A stretch of 44,273 bases of DNA from Desulfurococcales archaeon (GCA_021163115.1 JAGGXK010000071.1:1-44273); one strand, 5' to 3'. Shown: positions 1-9,665, numbered from the stretch's first letter. A program made the numbers and translations. Notes: generated from the letters alone by a model not told the origin.

Positions 1-195
1 AGGATGCTCCTCAATAGCCTCAGATACTGTATCATATACTGGTACTCCATGAACTTCTTGACCACCTTTACCCGGTGTTACCCCTGCTACAACTCTTGTG
101 CCATAGTCTAGCATAAGCTTTGTATGAAAACTCCCTTCTTTCCCTGTAATACCTTGTACAAGAACCCTTGTATTCCTATTAACTAGTATAGCCAT
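1..195 (-). CDS. sucD: Succinyl-CoA synthetase (ADP-forming) alpha subunit, N-terminal part
   Basis: Partial: the gene runs off the left edge and only the first 65 codons are seen. The translation opens with a Rossmann-type CoA-binding start, with the family pattern [13 protein letters not shown] near residues 13-25 followed by [11 protein letters not shown], typical of SucD. The ATG at 193-195 is preceded by a GGTGA SD five bases upstream. It follows sucC by only 5 bp on the same strand, so the two are almost certainly co-transcribed. The alpha subunit normally carries the phosphohistidine and binds CoA; that part lies outside the window. An acetyl/acyl-CoA synthetase (ADP-forming) alpha subunit is the main alternative, but the separate ATP-grasp beta subunit beside it favours SucCD. 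Confidence 0.93.
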   Translation of the reverse strand, partial: MAILVNRNTRVLVQGITGKEGSFHTKLMLDYGTRVVAGVTPGKGGQEVHGVPVYDTVSEAIEEHP

Positions 196-200
196 GTATA

Positions 201-1331
201 TCACCTCTTAGCTAGTTCGATAGCCTTCTTAACAGCATCATCTAGTTCTGTATACATTGGAATACCAATGTTAGACAATATCCTCTTACCCTCCTCTTCA
301 TTGGTTCCGAGCAACCTAACTATAACTGGTTTTCTTGAGCTAGTCTCCTTCAATGCCTCTACAAGTCCCATAGCAACTTCATCACACCGGGTTATACCTC
401 CAAAAATATTTACAAGCAAAACCCTTGTCTTAGGGTGTTCTAGAAGGATCTTGGCAGCCTCTTTAACTCGTTCTCTACGAGCTCCTCCCCCTATATCTAG
501 AAAGTTTGCTGGGTCTCCTCCATAGAGTCTAACAACGTCCATTGTAGCCATTGTAAGGCCTGCTCCATTACACATTATACCAATATCTCCATCAAGTTCT
601 ACATAGGAGAAGCCATGCTTCTTTGCTAAGAGTTCATACCTACTATATTCTCTAAAAGCTCTATCTTTAAACTCTGGGTGCTTGATGATGGAATTGTCAT
701 CAATAATCATTTTAGCATCAAGAGCTACTAACTCCCCCTCACAAGTAGTGGCAAGGGGATTAAATTCTACGAGCTCCATATCATGTTCAACCATTATCCT
801 CCACGAAGCATCTATGATCTTCCACAAACTCTTCCACAGCTTCTTCTCGATTCCAAGTTTTACAGCAATAACTCGGCTCATATAAGGGGTAATACCATAG
901 AAGGGGTCTATAGGGATCTTTATAAGTGCGCTAGGATATTTCTTTACAAGTTCCTCTATCTCAACACCACCCATTGACGAAGCAAGCAGTATAGGTCTTC
1001 TCAGCCCTCTATCCACAGTTAATGCTAAGTAGAGCTCCCTCTTTATACAGACCTTTTTCTCAACAAGAACACTTTTAACAACATCTCCCCTAATCTTTGT
1101 ACCTAAGAGCTTCTTGGCAACACTTTTTGCTTGTTCTGGAGAGTCAGCAAACAGTATTCCTCCAGATAAGCCTCTTCTACCAACAAGAACTTGGGCCTTA
1201 ATAACACATGGACCCCCTATTTCTTCTGCAGCTCTATATACGTCTTCTGGGGAGGAAGCAACTATACTAGGGGGTACGGGTATTCCATATTTTCTAGCAA
1301 TTTCTTTAGCTTCGTATTCGTATAGTTTCAA
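201..1331 (-). CDS. sucC: Succinyl-CoA synthetase (ADP-forming) beta subunit
   Basis: 376 residues, close to the usual length of SucC. The N-terminal ATP-grasp domain is recognisable from the [20 protein letters not shown] opening, the glycine-rich segment near residue 50 and the LVEFNPLA segment near 185-195. The C-terminal flavodoxin-like part includes LDIGGGA near 277 and the [13 protein letters not shown] segment near 307. Family knowledge: the beta subunit binds nucleotide and, with SucD, interconverts succinyl-CoA and succinate plus ATP. The start is a TTG at 1329-1331 with a purine-rich GGCGGGGAT stretch just upstream; there is no ATG nearby that keeps the conserved N-terminus. sucD lies 5 bp downstream. 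Confidence 0.95.
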   Translation of the reverse strand: MKLYEYEAKEIARKYGIPVPPSIVASSPEDVYRAAEEIGGPCVIKAQVLVGRRGLSGGILFADSPEQAKSVAKKLLGTKIRGDVVKSVLVEKKVCIKRELYLALTVDRGLRRPILLASSMGGVEIEELVKKYPSALIKIPIDPFYGITPYMSRVIAVKLGIEKKLWKSLWKIIDASWRIMVEHDMELVEFNPLATTCEGELVALDAKMIIDDNSIIKHPEFKDRAFREYSRYELLAKKHGFSYVELDGDIGIMCNGAGLTMATMDVVRLYGGDPANFLDIGGGARRERVKEAAKILLEHPKTRVLLVNIFGGITRCDEVAMGLVEALKETSSRKPVIVRLLGTNEEEGKRILSNIGIPMYTELDDAVKKAIELAKR

Positions 1332-1376
1332 ACAGTATCCCCGCCATAACCATATAGTTGTTTAGAGTAAATAATG

Positions 1377-1781
1377 CTATGTTTTATCTACAGTAGATTT
1401 CTTCCTTAGTAAGTATTTCTTGTAGAGCATGGTTACCTGGTGTGAATTAACATATTTTCCATGGGGTCTTAGCCCCCCAGTAAAACGTTTTGGGATGTGG
1501 AGAAGCTCATGAATAAGTACCTTAATCTTTGTATCATAGTCTAATCGGTCAAAGTTTTCTGAAACAACTTCAATAATGTAGATGGGTTCTAAGCCCAGTG
1601 TTTCCCTCCAGATCCTTGGCAATGCATGAATTCTAGCTAAGGCTGTTGTTCTAGCATTAAAGCTTCTTAAAACAATAATTCTAGATAAATCAATATGGCT
1701 AAAGTAATCTCTCAGCTTATCTATGATATCTTCAATAAGTAATCTAACATCTTTTGCTTCAACATACTTAATCCGCTTCAA
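1377..1781 (-). CDS. Predicted small metallopeptidase (COG4900-like)
   Basis: 134 residues with a clear HExxH zinc motif, HELLHIP at residues 91-97, followed by a third possible ligand in RPHGKYVNSHQV further on. The layout resembles the archaeal predicted metallopeptidases of COG4900. No signal peptide or membrane segment is visible, so it should act in the cytoplasm. Substrate unknown. It begins 7 bp after the stop of the upstream 102-residue gene, so the two form a pair whose partner may be functionally linked. I see the catalytic motif directly; the family assignment is from memory of the pattern. Confidence 0.75.
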   Translation of the reverse strand: MKRIKYVEAKDVRLLIEDIIDKLRDYFSHIDLSRIIVLRSFNARTTALARIHALPRIWRETLGLEPIYIIEVVSENFDRLDYDTKIKVLIHELLHIPKRFTGGLRPHGKYVNSHQVTMLYKKYLLRKKSTVDKT

Positions 1782-1788
1782 TCTCTGT

Positions 1789-2097
1789 TCATCCTACCAG
1801 CTTATTCATAATATCTCGTGCCTCTTTATCTCCACCAACTTCTATAAGCTGGAACTCTGCATATCCAGGTTTCTTCTCTTTAGAACAAAGATTTCTCCTT
1901 TCTAATACAACTCCCTTCCTTAAAGGATGAGCTATTATATTGATATATGCCCTAACTATAGCAGCTACAGTAGCTTCTTGGAGAACTATTACTTGGTCTT
2001 TAAGGAAAAGTGCTAGTCTTAAATGCTTGTGCCCACGTGGTATAGTAGCTACAATTTTTTCTACATCAGTGTTTCTATAGACCTTGGTTTCTGCCAT
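1789..2097 (-). CDS. Conserved hypothetical protein, partner of the metallopeptidase
   Basis: 102 residues, soluble, basic, with no motif I recognise. There is a central segment rich in beta-branched residues (VIVLQEATVAAIVRAY, about residues 36-51) and two isolated cysteines are not evident as a metal site. It starts at an ATG at 2095-2097 and is followed after 7 bp by the HExxH protein, which suggests co-translation. The spacing to argS (27 bp) means all three may share a transcript. Function not inferred. Confidence 0.7.
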   Translation of the reverse strand: MAETKVYRNTDVEKIVATIPRGHKHLRLALFLKDQVIVLQEATVAAIVRAYINIIAHPLRKGVVLERRNLCSKEKKPGYAEFQLIEVGGDKEARDIMNKLVG

Positions 2098-2124
2098 TAC
2101 ATGGCACCTTTGTTAAATATATTG

Positions 2125-4104
2125 TTATATATATGGTAGTACGTTAATCCCAAACAGTCTTAGTCCATGTCCTATGACATGTCTTACTCCATAAGTTATT
2201 GCTAGTTTTAGATTCCTTATCCCAGGATCTTTCTCATCTATTATCCTCTCTTCACCATACCATCTATTAAAATGATCAGCAAGCTCTATCAGGAACCCTC
2301 CTAGTAGTTCAGGAGATAGGTCATCTGCTGCCTTACTTGCAACCCAGGGATATTTACCGATAAGCCATAGGAGCTTCTTCCTAGTTGGGTGTTCTGCTTC
2401 AGAATAGTCTATGTTATCCCACTCTATACTATTTATTTTCGATAAAACACTATTAGCTCTAGCATATGTGTACATTAGGTATGGAGCACTATTTTCTTTT
2501 AGACTCAGAGCTTTTTCAAAGCTAAAGCTTAGAGGCTTTAATGGATCAATACTAGCCATCTGAAACTTTACTGCAGCTTTTGATAGCTCCCTGGATATTC
2601 TCTCCCGATCCTCCTTGGGGAGGTCTTTTCTTCTTGAATCAACCTCTTTTTTAGCTCTATCATATAGTTCACTAAGCATCCAGTCAAGTGTAACTATTCT
2701 ATATCTCCTACTACTCATTTTCATACCAGGTATATGGACCATTTCATAGATATAAGTTATAAGGTTTTCAGCCTCCCTCCTATAACCTATAGCATATAAT
2801 GCAAGTTTAACCTGTGCCTGAGGAAGCCTTTGCTCTGCACCAATAATGTTGATAACTTTATCAGCATTAAAGTCTCTAAACTTGTAGATCGTATATGCTA
2901 TATCCCTTGTTGTATACAGGGTTGTGCCATCGCTCCTCCTTAGTATGAGAGGAGGTATCTCACCCCTAATCCTAATACCTAGTTTCTCTATAACCTCCTT
3001 ATTCTTAGCAAGTTTTCCTGTATCAAGAGCTTCAGCGCCTTTGTAGATTATAAAATAGGGAGAATTCTTTGCCTTGCCAATTATTTTCTCAACCAAACTA
3101 CTCCATACAAGATCGCTTTCATAATCCCATTTATTAAAATCTATATCCAGGTTTTTAAGAGTGATCTTTATACCCTCTAACGCAATATCTACAACCTTCC
3201 TGACAAGTTTCTTAGCCCATTCCTCGCCTTTTTCATAAGACATCATTATCTTGCCTAATTCTTTCTCAAAATCACCATCATACTCCATGATTGCTTTGCT
3301 TAGTTTGTCAAATAATTCCTTGTCAAGACTCCATAGCCTATCTAGATCAGCTACTATTTCATCCTGTTTTTTAACAAATCTCCTATACTCCTCTAGATCC
3401 TCCTCGCTACCGCCAGTGGTTTTTAGTTTAAGCTCTATTGCTTTTAATTTATTCCTAATATCCTTAAGCTCCATCAATAGGTTTGTTAATGCATATATTC
3501 TTCCAAGCCATTCATCAGGCTTTATGTTCTCTGGAGGTTCTGGTTCGCCAAGGAGTTTATAGCCTAGTGCTAGTATAGCGACTTGCCTACCTGTATCATC
3601 TATATAGAACCTAGTTTGTACAACATGGCCTCTGTTTCGTAGGAGGTTAGCTAGTGTATCGCCTAGGAAAGCATTTCTTGCATGTCCTATATGTAGTGGG
3701 TGTATAGGGTTTGCGCTAGTATGCTCTACTATGATTCTAAGAGGTTTATCTACGGGTTCTGAGCCATAGTTGGGATTTTCTTTAAGTGAATTTATTATAA
3801 GTCTTCCAAGATGATCTGGTTTATAGAATACATTTACATAGCCGCCAACAACTTTTGCTGTAGATACTTCACTATTGTTCCTTAGAGTGGATGCAACTTT
3901 TTCTCCAAAATCTATAGGGTTTACTCTAGCTTGTTTAGCGAATCTATGGATAGAAACCCCCAGATCGCCCAGGTTCATTGAGGGAGGTTCTGTAATGAGC
4001 CTAACAACATCTTTATAATTAAGCTCTAGCCCATATTCTTTGCCTATATTTACAACTGCAGAAGCTATACCTTGTACAAGGTACCGATATGGATTTAAAA
4101 CCAT
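2125..4104 (-). CDS. argS: Arginyl-tRNA synthetase
   Basis: 659 residues, class I synthetase. The order fits ArgRS: an N-terminal Add-1-like domain (about residues 1-100), the HIGH signature as HIGH at 138-141 inside ANPIHPLHIGHARN, a long catalytic insertion, the KMSKS-equivalent MKMSSRR near residue 465, and a C-terminal helical anticodon-binding domain ending in the typical LFGINVLPYI. It charges tRNA-Arg with arginine using ATP. The start is ATG 4102-4104. The next gene upstream (PfkB kinase) ends 17 bp away, so it lies in a run of minus-strand genes from uridine phosphorylase to sucD. Confidence 0.98.
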   Translation of the reverse strand: MVLNPYRYLVQGIASAVVNIGKEYGLELNYKDVVRLITEPPSMNLGDLGVSIHRFAKQARVNPIDFGEKVASTLRNNSEVSTAKVVGGYVNVFYKPDHLGRLIINSLKENPNYGSEPVDKPLRIIVEHTSANPIHPLHIGHARNAFLGDTLANLLRNRGHVVQTRFYIDDTGRQVAILALGYKLLGEPEPPENIKPDEWLGRIYALTNLLMELKDIRNKLKAIELKLKTTGGSEEDLEEYRRFVKKQDEIVADLDRLWSLDKELFDKLSKAIMEYDGDFEKELGKIMMSYEKGEEWAKKLVRKVVDIALEGIKITLKNLDIDFNKWDYESDLVWSSLVEKIIGKAKNSPYFIIYKGAEALDTGKLAKNKEVIEKLGIRIRGEIPPLILRRSDGTTLYTTRDIAYTIYKFRDFNADKVINIIGAEQRLPQAQVKLALYAIGYRREAENLITYIYEMVHIPGMKMSSRRYRIVTLDWMLSELYDRAKKEVDSRRKDLPKEDRERISRELSKAAVKFQMASIDPLKPLSFSFEKALSLKENSAPYLMYTYARANSVLSKINSIEWDNIDYSEAEHPTRKKLLWLIGKYPWVASKAADDLSPELLGGFLIELADHFNRWYGEERIIDEKDPGIRNLKLAITYGVRHVIGHGLRLFGINVLPYI

Positions 4105-4121
4105 GGGTATTCACCAAATAA

Positions 4122-5069
4122 CTAGTCTTCAAGAAGCCATGGCGGAGGATTTCTCATAGCCTCAACCATGGTCTCCATGAGTTGTTTATTAAATAAGTGT
4201 CTATCAAAGCAAAGCCTACTTCCCCTACAAGTTACCTTTAAGGCGCCTGCGGCTAAGGCATATTGTAGGGCTCTCCCTATTTCATGGCTATCTAGGTATG
4301 TTGCATTAAAGAATGCTGCAAAGGCATCTCCTGCACCAGTGGTATCTACAGGAGGCCGTATAGGCCTTGATATACCATGATAGACTATATTACCTGGCTG
4401 GATAACATATGCTCCTCCAGGGCCCTTCTTTATAACTATAATTTCTGGGCCTCTATCTAATAGTTTAGTGGGATTAGGGCCAGCTAATTGTAAAGCTTCA
4501 CGCCTATTTAGGAACAATATGTTTGTATACTCAAGAACTCTAAGCACTGTCTCAGGATCTTCGTATACCCCGCTTCCAGGATCATAGCTAACCATAACAC
4601 CGAGGCTACTTGCTCTCCTCGCAATCTCAAGTGCTACACTAGGTTCAATGCTGGCTATATGTGCAATACTAGCGATCTTTAAGATCTCTCTAGGTACATC
4701 GTTTGGTGATAAGAGAGAGTTTACTCCACGATGCTTTACCATAACCCTCTCTCCTTTTTTATTAACGATGATTGATACGATCCCTGGAGCACCTTCAACT
4801 CTTTTAATATACTTTATATTAACTCCGAGACGTAGAAGCTCCTCCAATACAGAGTCTATAAAGCCGTAGCTGGATGTAGTAGCTACTAGGTATGAACGGT
4901 GTCCATAATAAGCTATTGCTACTGCATAGTTGGATGCTGCCCCGCCAACACCAATGTTTGCATCAGATGATACAATAGCTTCATCGGGGCCTGGCAACTT
5001 ATCTACATAGAATGTAATGTCTATGTTCAGGTTACCTATTGCTACATGTACATGGTCTCTCTTAACCAT
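4122..5069 (-). CDS. PfkB-family sugar/nucleoside kinase
   Basis: 315 residues. Both ribokinase-family signatures are present: the N-terminal glycine-rich segment VGGAASNYAVAIAYYG (about 41-56) and the C-terminal DTTGAGDAFAAFF (about 242-254) with the catalytic aspartate in GAGD. The family phosphorylates sugars or nucleosides at a hydroxymethyl or C1-phosphate sugar. It sits 6 bp after uridine phosphorylase on the same strand. From this I infer a role in nucleoside salvage, either a nucleoside kinase or a ribose-1-phosphate kinase feeding the archaeal pentose bisphosphate route. The sequence alone does not settle the substrate; ribokinase proper is also possible. Confidence 0.88.
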   Translation of the reverse strand: MVKRDHVHVAIGNLNIDITFYVDKLPGPDEAIVSSDANIGVGGAASNYAVAIAYYGHRSYLVATTSSYGFIDSVLEELLRLGVNIKYIKRVEGAPGIVSIIVNKKGERVMVKHRGVNSLLSPNDVPREILKIASIAHIASIEPSVALEIARRASSLGVMVSYDPGSGVYEDPETVLRVLEYTNILFLNRREALQLAGPNPTKLLDRGPEIIVIKKGPGGAYVIQPGNIVYHGISRPIRPPVDTTGAGDAFAAFFNATYLDSHEIGRALQYALAAGALKVTCRGSRLCFDRHLFNKQLMETMVEAMRNPPPWLLED

Positions 5070-5075
5070 TTCTAA

Positions 5076-5939
5076 TCAATACCCTCTTCTCTCAAACCAT
5101 TTCTTTATAAGAGAGGGGGATATGTACTTCTTCCCCTCAATACTCCTTAACTCATCCCACTCGCTGAGAATTTTGACAGCCTCATTAGCGGCACGGATAG
5201 CGTCATCTACGCCAGCATCAACAACAAATTCTTCTGTCTCCCTATTAGCGATTGCAGCACATATACTGCCGGCTCGTAATCCATAGATATTTGCTAGTGT
5301 AAAGATTGTTGCAGCCTCCATCTCGAAATTAAGTACCCCAACACTCTTTAAGAAATCGACTAAACCCTTGTTAAACGGTGGGAGATAACCCTTATACCCT
5401 GGTCTCTCCTGGCCTACATAGAAAGAGTCTGTAGAAGCTGTTAACCCTAAATGATATCTAACACCAAGTTCTTCACATGCTTCTATCAATGCGAGAGTAA
5501 CGTCAAGACTTGATACCGCAGGGTATTCTGGGGTAACATATTGTTTACTTGTGCCTTCAAGTCTTACAGCACCAGTTGAAATAATTAGATCTCCTATATC
5601 TATTTCCTTCCTTAGAGCACCAGTTGTTCCTACCCTAATGAATGTATCGCTTCCGATCCGGGCTAGCTCTTCAATAGCTATGGCTGTGGATGGAGAGCCT
5701 ATGCCTGTGCTTGTAGCAGAGATAAGGACTCCTTTATAGTATCCAGTATATGTCAAATATTCCCTGTGATGGGCTACCTCCCAAGCTTTATCCCAGAAAC
5801 TAGCTATTCTCTTGACTCTCTCAGGATCACCGGGTACAAGAACATATCTAGATACATCACCCGGCTTAACCCTTAGGTGGTACTGCATCTTCTCCTCAGT
5901 CTCTGGAACACTTGCACTCTTTAACTTTCTGCCAGCCAT
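5076..5939 (-). CDS. udp: Uridine phosphorylase
   Basis: 287 residues, nucleoside phosphorylase family I. Diagnostic pieces are LVPGDPERVKRIA near residue 34, the phosphate/ribose segment RVGTTGALR near 100, the uracil-site pattern SFYVGQER near 170 (uridine phosphorylases carry GQER here), and NFEMEAATIF near 207. It cleaves uridine with phosphate to uracil and ribose-1-phosphate. The reading opens at ATG 5937-5939; a basic tail of about 18 residues precedes the conserved domain, so an internal start is conceivable. It heads a likely operon with the PfkB kinase, 6 bp downstream. Confidence 0.92.
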   Translation of the reverse strand: MAGRKLKSASVPETEEKMQYHLRVKPGDVSRYVLVPGDPERVKRIASFWDKAWEVAHHREYLTYTGYYKGVLISATSTGIGSPSTAIAIEELARIGSDTFIRVGTTGALRKEIDIGDLIISTGAVRLEGTSKQYVTPEYPAVSSLDVTLALIEACEELGVRYHLGLTASTDSFYVGQERPGYKGYLPPFNKGLVDFLKSVGVLNFEMEAATIFTLANIYGLRAGSICAAIANRETEEFVVDAGVDDAIRAANEAVKILSEWDELRSIEGKKYISPSLIKKWFERRGY

Positions 5940-5972
5940 GTAATCACCTAGTCAAAATAATTAGATCCATAA

Positions 5973-6503
5973 TTATTCTAAATCAATAAACTCTACCTTA
6001 AGCTTTTCTAAGTCAATTATAGCAATACTTGGATTACCTGTTAGATACCCATATGTTTCTCCAGGGTTTACTATGATAGTGTTATTTATTATGTGATAGT
6101 CCCGTTCATGGGTATGACCATAGAGTATTAAGTCTATTTTCGTAGACGAGGCTATGGAATAAACTATCTTTTTTGTATATTCTACACCATTGTATCCATG
6201 AAGAGCCAGGATTCTTCTTCCATTGAACTCAAATAGTCTAGGACCCTCTGCTATGCTCCAGTTACTCTTACTAAATAGTTTATTTAAGAGTACTTTATCC
6301 CCATCATTATTACCGAATACAGCATAAACCATTAGATCATTCCAGGCAAGTCTCGCTATCTTTTTAACAATAAATGGTGAAATAATATCTCCTAGATGAA
6401 TAACTGCATCAACACCATGATCCTGAAAAATTTTAAACGCAACCTCAACATTAAACATGTTATCATGACTATCACTCATAACGCCTACAAGCATTTTCTT
6501 CAC
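5973..6503 (-). CDS. YfcE/MJ0936-type metallophosphoesterase
   Basis: 176 residues with every block of the calcineurin-like phosphoesterase fold: VMSDSHDN at 8-15, HLGDII near 36, VFGNNDGD near 62, LHGYNG near 98 and YGHTHERD near 128. These supply the two-metal site. Size and motif set match the archaeal MJ0936/YfcE group, which hydrolyses phosphodiesters in vitro; the physiological substrate is usually unknown. Cytoplasmic, no signal peptide. Starts at ATG 6501-6503 with a GGTGA SD. It is 33 bp upstream of uridine phosphorylase and may share its transcript. Confidence 0.92.
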   Translation of the reverse strand: MKKMLVGVMSDSHDNMFNVEVAFKIFQDHGVDAVIHLGDIISPFIVKKIARLAWNDLMVYAVFGNNDGDKVLLNKLFSKSNWSIAEGPRLFEFNGRRILALHGYNGVEYTKKIVYSIASSTKIDLILYGHTHERDYHIINNTIIVNPGETYGYLTGNPSIAIIDLEKLKVEFIDLE

Positions 6504-6617
6504 CTAATAATATCTAGAACTAAGTCTTGAATAAATCTAATGAAAAACTATGTAATGATATATTGAAAAAATAACGAGATTCTATGTGTTATAATATAGA
6601 AAACCACTTGCTAAACA

Positions 6618-7160
6618 TTATTCAACTTTTATTTCAAAACCTTTTTCTTCAGTCTTAACTTTCCTTAGCTTGATCTCTAGAACACCATTCCTATAGTTAG
6701 CTTTAGCACTCTTGGGATCAACTTTTGCTGGTAACTCTATTTCCTTGTAATACTTTCTGTTTGTATCACTAGCTCTTATAACGAGTTTTCTCATGTTATC
6801 ACCCACCTTTATATTGATCTTGTCCTTATCTACGCCAGGTAGCTCGGCAATAACAACTATTTCATCTCCCTCTTCAAACACATCTACAAGAGGCTCTCGT
6901 TCTTCACTAATAACAGGCTTTCCTGATATACGTCTTACATTACCAAACTCTTCGATCTTGGGCTTTCCATCAGGTCCTATAAATATTCTAAATCCATAAA
7001 CATATGGCCCGTATACTTGGTATTCTTTTCCTTTATGCCCGAATTCTCTGGAAAAGAGTTCAAAATCCCTCATAAACCTATATAGTTCCTCATCAATCTC
7101 TCTAAAGAATTCATCAAATATATCGAATATGCTTTTCCTCCTTCTTGGTCTCCAACTCAT
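6618..7160 (-). CDS. Small heat shock protein (Hsp20 / alpha-crystallin family)
   Basis: 180 residues. The first 35 residues are basic then phenylalanine-rich (FDIFDEFFREIDEELYRF), typical of the variable sHSP N-terminus. The alpha-crystallin domain runs from about residue 88 to 175 with VFEEGDEIVVIAELPGVDKD and the AxxxNGVLEIKLRK block near 155-166. A short C-terminal FEIKV supplies an I-x-I/V-like tail. It acts as an ATP-independent chaperone that assembles into oligomers. It is transcribed divergently from the riboflavin-pathway reductase, with AT-rich promoter sequence between them (7161-7260). Confidence 0.95.
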   Translation of the reverse strand: MSWRPRRRKSIFDIFDEFFREIDEELYRFMRDFELFSREFGHKGKEYQVYGPYVYGFRIFIGPDGKPKIEEFGNVRRISGKPVISEEREPLVDVFEEGDEIVVIAELPGVDKDKINIKVGDNMRKLVIRASDTNRKYYKEIELPAKVDPKSAKANYRNGVLEIKLRKVKTEEKGFEIKVE

Positions 7161-7200
7161 ATAAGCATCACCCTTGTCTCCATCAAGATTTTTCCTAGAG

Positions 7201-7217
7201 TAAAAATATAATATATA
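7201..7217 (+). promoter_or_regulatory. TATA-like element for the riboflavin-pathway reductase
   Basis: The stretch AAAAATATAATATATA lies 45-60 bp ahead of the proposed TTG start at 7261. A transcript starting about 25 bp downstream of it would begin near 7240, which places the nearby ATG at 7228 outside the mRNA and supports the later start. Inferred from sequence only. Confidence 0.5.
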
Positions 7218-7260
7218 CCCTTAATTAATGATTCCCAAAATACTTTTTCCGGGGATATTT

Positions 7261-7911
7261 TTGAGGCCTAAGATAATACTGTATACTACAATAAGCCTTG
7301 ATGGCCATATAGATACACTAAAGGGAGGTTTTGTACTCAGTAGTAAATGTGATCTTGAGCGACTTCATTTTCTTAGAAGTATTGTTGATGCTGTAATGGT
7401 TGGAGCAAATACTGTCATTAGAGATAACCCATTACTTACTGTAAGAATTAAGGGATATGAGGGAAAACAACCGTATAGGATTATTGTTGACGGGAAGCTC
7501 TTATCTCCAGTTAATTCTAGGGTATTTGATACAAAGGAGGCTCCGACAATAGTTCTTACATCAATGGTTGTTGATAGAAACAAAGTTGAAAAACTGCGTA
7601 GTAAGGGCGTAGATGTAATCTATGTAAGTGATAAACCTAGGTTTTCTCTAAGTAAAGCACTTGAAGAATTGTCTAAGAAATACCCAGATATCTCCACTAT
7701 ACTCGTTGAGGGAGGTGGTATGCTTATTTCCCAAGTTATAAGCGAGGGGTTAGCAGATGAAGTATTTGTATCTGTTTCTCCATGGATCATAGGGGGTAAT
7801 GGTATAGAATATTTTCCCAGACCCCTTGTTAGACCTATAAAGCTTAGACTTATTGAGGCTTTAATATGTAGTTGTGGACAAGAGGTTGTTCTTCATTATA
7901 AATTAAGCTAG
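7261..7911 (+). CDS. 2,5-diamino-6-ribosylamino-pyrimidinone 5'-phosphate reductase (RibD C-terminal type)
   Basis: 216 residues from the chosen start. The RibD_C/dihydrofolate-reductase-like fold is shown by RPKIILYTTISLDGHIDT at the N-terminus, the VGANTVIRDNPLLTVR block near residue 50 and ILVEGGGMLISQVISEGLADEV near 145. In archaea this stand-alone enzyme reduces the ribosylaminopyrimidine in riboflavin and F420 side-chain synthesis, without the deaminase domain of bacterial RibD. An upstream in-frame ATG at 7228 exists, but the TTG at 7261 has a GGGGAT SD at the right distance and starts exactly at the conserved beta strand, so I prefer it. Confidence 0.88.
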   Translation: MRPKIILYTTISLDGHIDTLKGGFVLSSKCDLERLHFLRSIVDAVMVGANTVIRDNPLLTVRIKGYEGKQPYRIIVDGKLLSPVNSRVFDTKEAPTIVLTSMVVDRNKVEKLRSKGVDVIYVSDKPRFSLSKALEELSKKYPDISTILVEGGGMLISQVISEGLADEVFVSVSPWIIGGNGIEYFPRPLVRPIKLRLIEALICSCGQEVVLHYKLS

Positions 7912-7986
7912 ACGCCAAGTATACATTAAAAAACCTGTAGCTCAGTATTTTTCGTTAAGGAATACTATATACTAGGGTGTTTAGCT

Positions 7987-8400
7987 ATGAAGACATATTT
8001 TCATGAAATAACATTATCTACTGATAGAAGGTTTCAGTTAATAGATATAACCCATGAAGTAGAAGAAGCTGTACGTAAAAGTGGTATTAGAAATGGTTTA
8101 TGCTTAGTCTTTGCACCCCATGCAACAGCAGCTATTGTAGCTAATGAACATGAGTCTGGACTTGTAGAAGATATTCTAACCAAGATAAGAGAGTTTGTAC
8201 AACCTGAGAGGAGGTGGAGACATAATATAATAGACGATAATGCTCATGCCCATATAGGTTCAGCTCTCTTTGGATCTGAAAGGATCTTCCCTGTTAGAGA
8301 TGGGAGGCTTATCAGAGGTACATGGCAGAACATATTCCTTGTCGAAATGGATGGTCCTAGGCATAGACGATATGTAATAGTTGAGGTTATCGGTGAGTAG
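7987..8400 (+). CDS. YjbQ-family protein (UPF0047)
   Basis: 137 residues covering the whole YjbQ domain: VFAPHATAAIVANEHESGL near residues 38-56, the HAHIGSALFGSERIFPV block near 83-99, and the C-terminal GTWQNIFLVEMDGPRHRR. Conserved histidines and glutamate in these blocks form the presumed active site. Family members have weak thiamine-phosphate synthase activity, but the true role is unsettled. ATG start at 7987 with a GGGTG SD. It stands between the RibD-like reductase and nicotinate phosphoribosyltransferase; both are cofactor genes, which is suggestive only. Confidence 0.9.
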   Translation: MKTYFHEITLSTDRRFQLIDITHEVEEAVRKSGIRNGLCLVFAPHATAAIVANEHESGLVEDILTKIREFVQPERRWRHNIIDDNAHAHIGSALFGSERIFPVRDGRLIRGTWQNIFLVEMDGPRHRRYVIVEVIGE

Positions 8401-8475
8401 AGAAATAATTAATTATCAAATACTAGGTCAAGTAATTAATGAAACAACATATGTGCTTACTTGGGGGAATAAGAT

Positions 8476-9642
8476 ATGGTTTTCTATATTGCTTCTAAAG
8501 AAGACATAAAAAATGGCCTTGTAACGGACATATACTTTGTAAGGACAAAGAATATACTTGACAAAGCAGGGATAAAGAAGAAGGTTCGGATGGAGCTGCA
8601 CAGCTATAGCTTCCCCAGGGGTTATGAATGGGCAGTATTTGCTGGTCTTGAGGAAGCCCTGTATTTGCTGGAGGGTTTACCAGTTAATGTTTATAGCTTG
8701 CCAGAAGGGACTCTATTCAAGGCTAAGGAGCCTCTTATGGTAATTGAAGGATACTATAATGATATTGCTTTATATGAAACAGCATTGCTAGGGATTATAA
8801 GGCATTATACCAGCATAGCTACCAAGGCTGCTAGAATGAAGAGGCTTGCAATGGATAAGACATTGTTATTCTTTGGCCTAAGAGCGCTTCATCCAGCCCT
8901 AGCACCCATGGCTGATAGAGCTGCCTACATTGGAGGAATGGATGCGGTTTCGGGAGTGGCGTCGGAGAAGTATCTTGGATTAAAACCTGTTGGTACAATG
9001 CCTCATGCATTAATCCTTACAGTTGGTGATCAAATTAAGGCATGGATTTTATTTGATAAATATGTTGAAGAAAGCGTTCCAAGAATTATGCTTGTCGACA
9101 CATTGTGGGATGAGAGAATAGAGGCACTTGAAGCAGCTAAGGCATTGGGTAAGAGGCTTTATGGCGTAAGACTTGATACACCAAGCAGCAGGAGAGGAAA
9201 TATGCGGGCCATAGTCGAGGAGGTTAGATGGTCTCTTGATATTCATGGATATCGGGATGTAAAGATCATTGTTAGCGGCGGAGTAGATGAGAGGACTTTA
9301 AGAGAACTAAGAGATATTGTTGATGCATTTGGTGTTGGAACAAGTATAGCGTTTCCACCAAGTATCGATATAAGCATGGATATAGTTGAAATAGAGGAAA
9401 ATGGTGAATGGAGACCATGTGCAAAAAGAGGTAAAATGCCTGGTGCTAAACAACTTTATAGAAAAAGACCGGGATTAAATGATAAAGTTCTTCCATGGAA
9501 TCATGAACCTGAGGATAAGGAATACAAGCCCATGCTTGTAAAATATATTGAAAATGGAAGAATAATCAGGAACCTACCCAGATTAGATGATATAAGGAAG
9601 TATGTATTAGAACAGCTTTCCGAGGTACCTGAACCCTTATAA
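8476..9642 (+). CDS. pncB: Nicotinate phosphoribosyltransferase (archaeal type)
   Basis: 388 residues, type II phosphoribosyltransferase fold shared with quinolinate phosphoribosyltransferase. Recognisable blocks are [23 protein letters not shown] near 50-72, [12 protein letters not shown] near 135-146, [13 protein letters not shown] near 175-187, the [12 protein letters not shown] segment near 236 and [17 protein letters not shown] near 264-280, followed by [11 protein letters not shown]. It makes nicotinate mononucleotide from nicotinate and PRPP in NAD salvage. ATG at 8476 follows a GGGGGA SD. The gene converges on metG, with 23 bp between the two stops. Confidence 0.92.
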   Translation: MVFYIASKEDIKNGLVTDIYFVRTKNILDKAGIKKKVRMELHSYSFPRGYEWAVFAGLEEALYLLEGLPVNVYSLPEGTLFKAKEPLMVIEGYYNDIALYETALLGIIRHYTSIATKAARMKRLAMDKTLLFFGLRALHPALAPMADRAAYIGGMDAVSGVASEKYLGLKPVGTMPHALILTVGDQIKAWILFDKYVEESVPRIMLVDTLWDERIEALEAAKALGKRLYGVRLDTPSSRRGNMRAIVEEVRWSLDIHGYRDVKIIVSGGVDERTLRELRDIVDAFGVGTSIAFPPSIDISMDIVEIEENGEWRPCAKRGKMPGAKQLYRKRPGLNDKVLPWNHEPEDKEYKPMLVKYIENGRIIRNLPRLDDIRKYVLEQLSEVPEPL

Positions 9643-9665
9643 AATAATATTTTATAATGCCTAAT

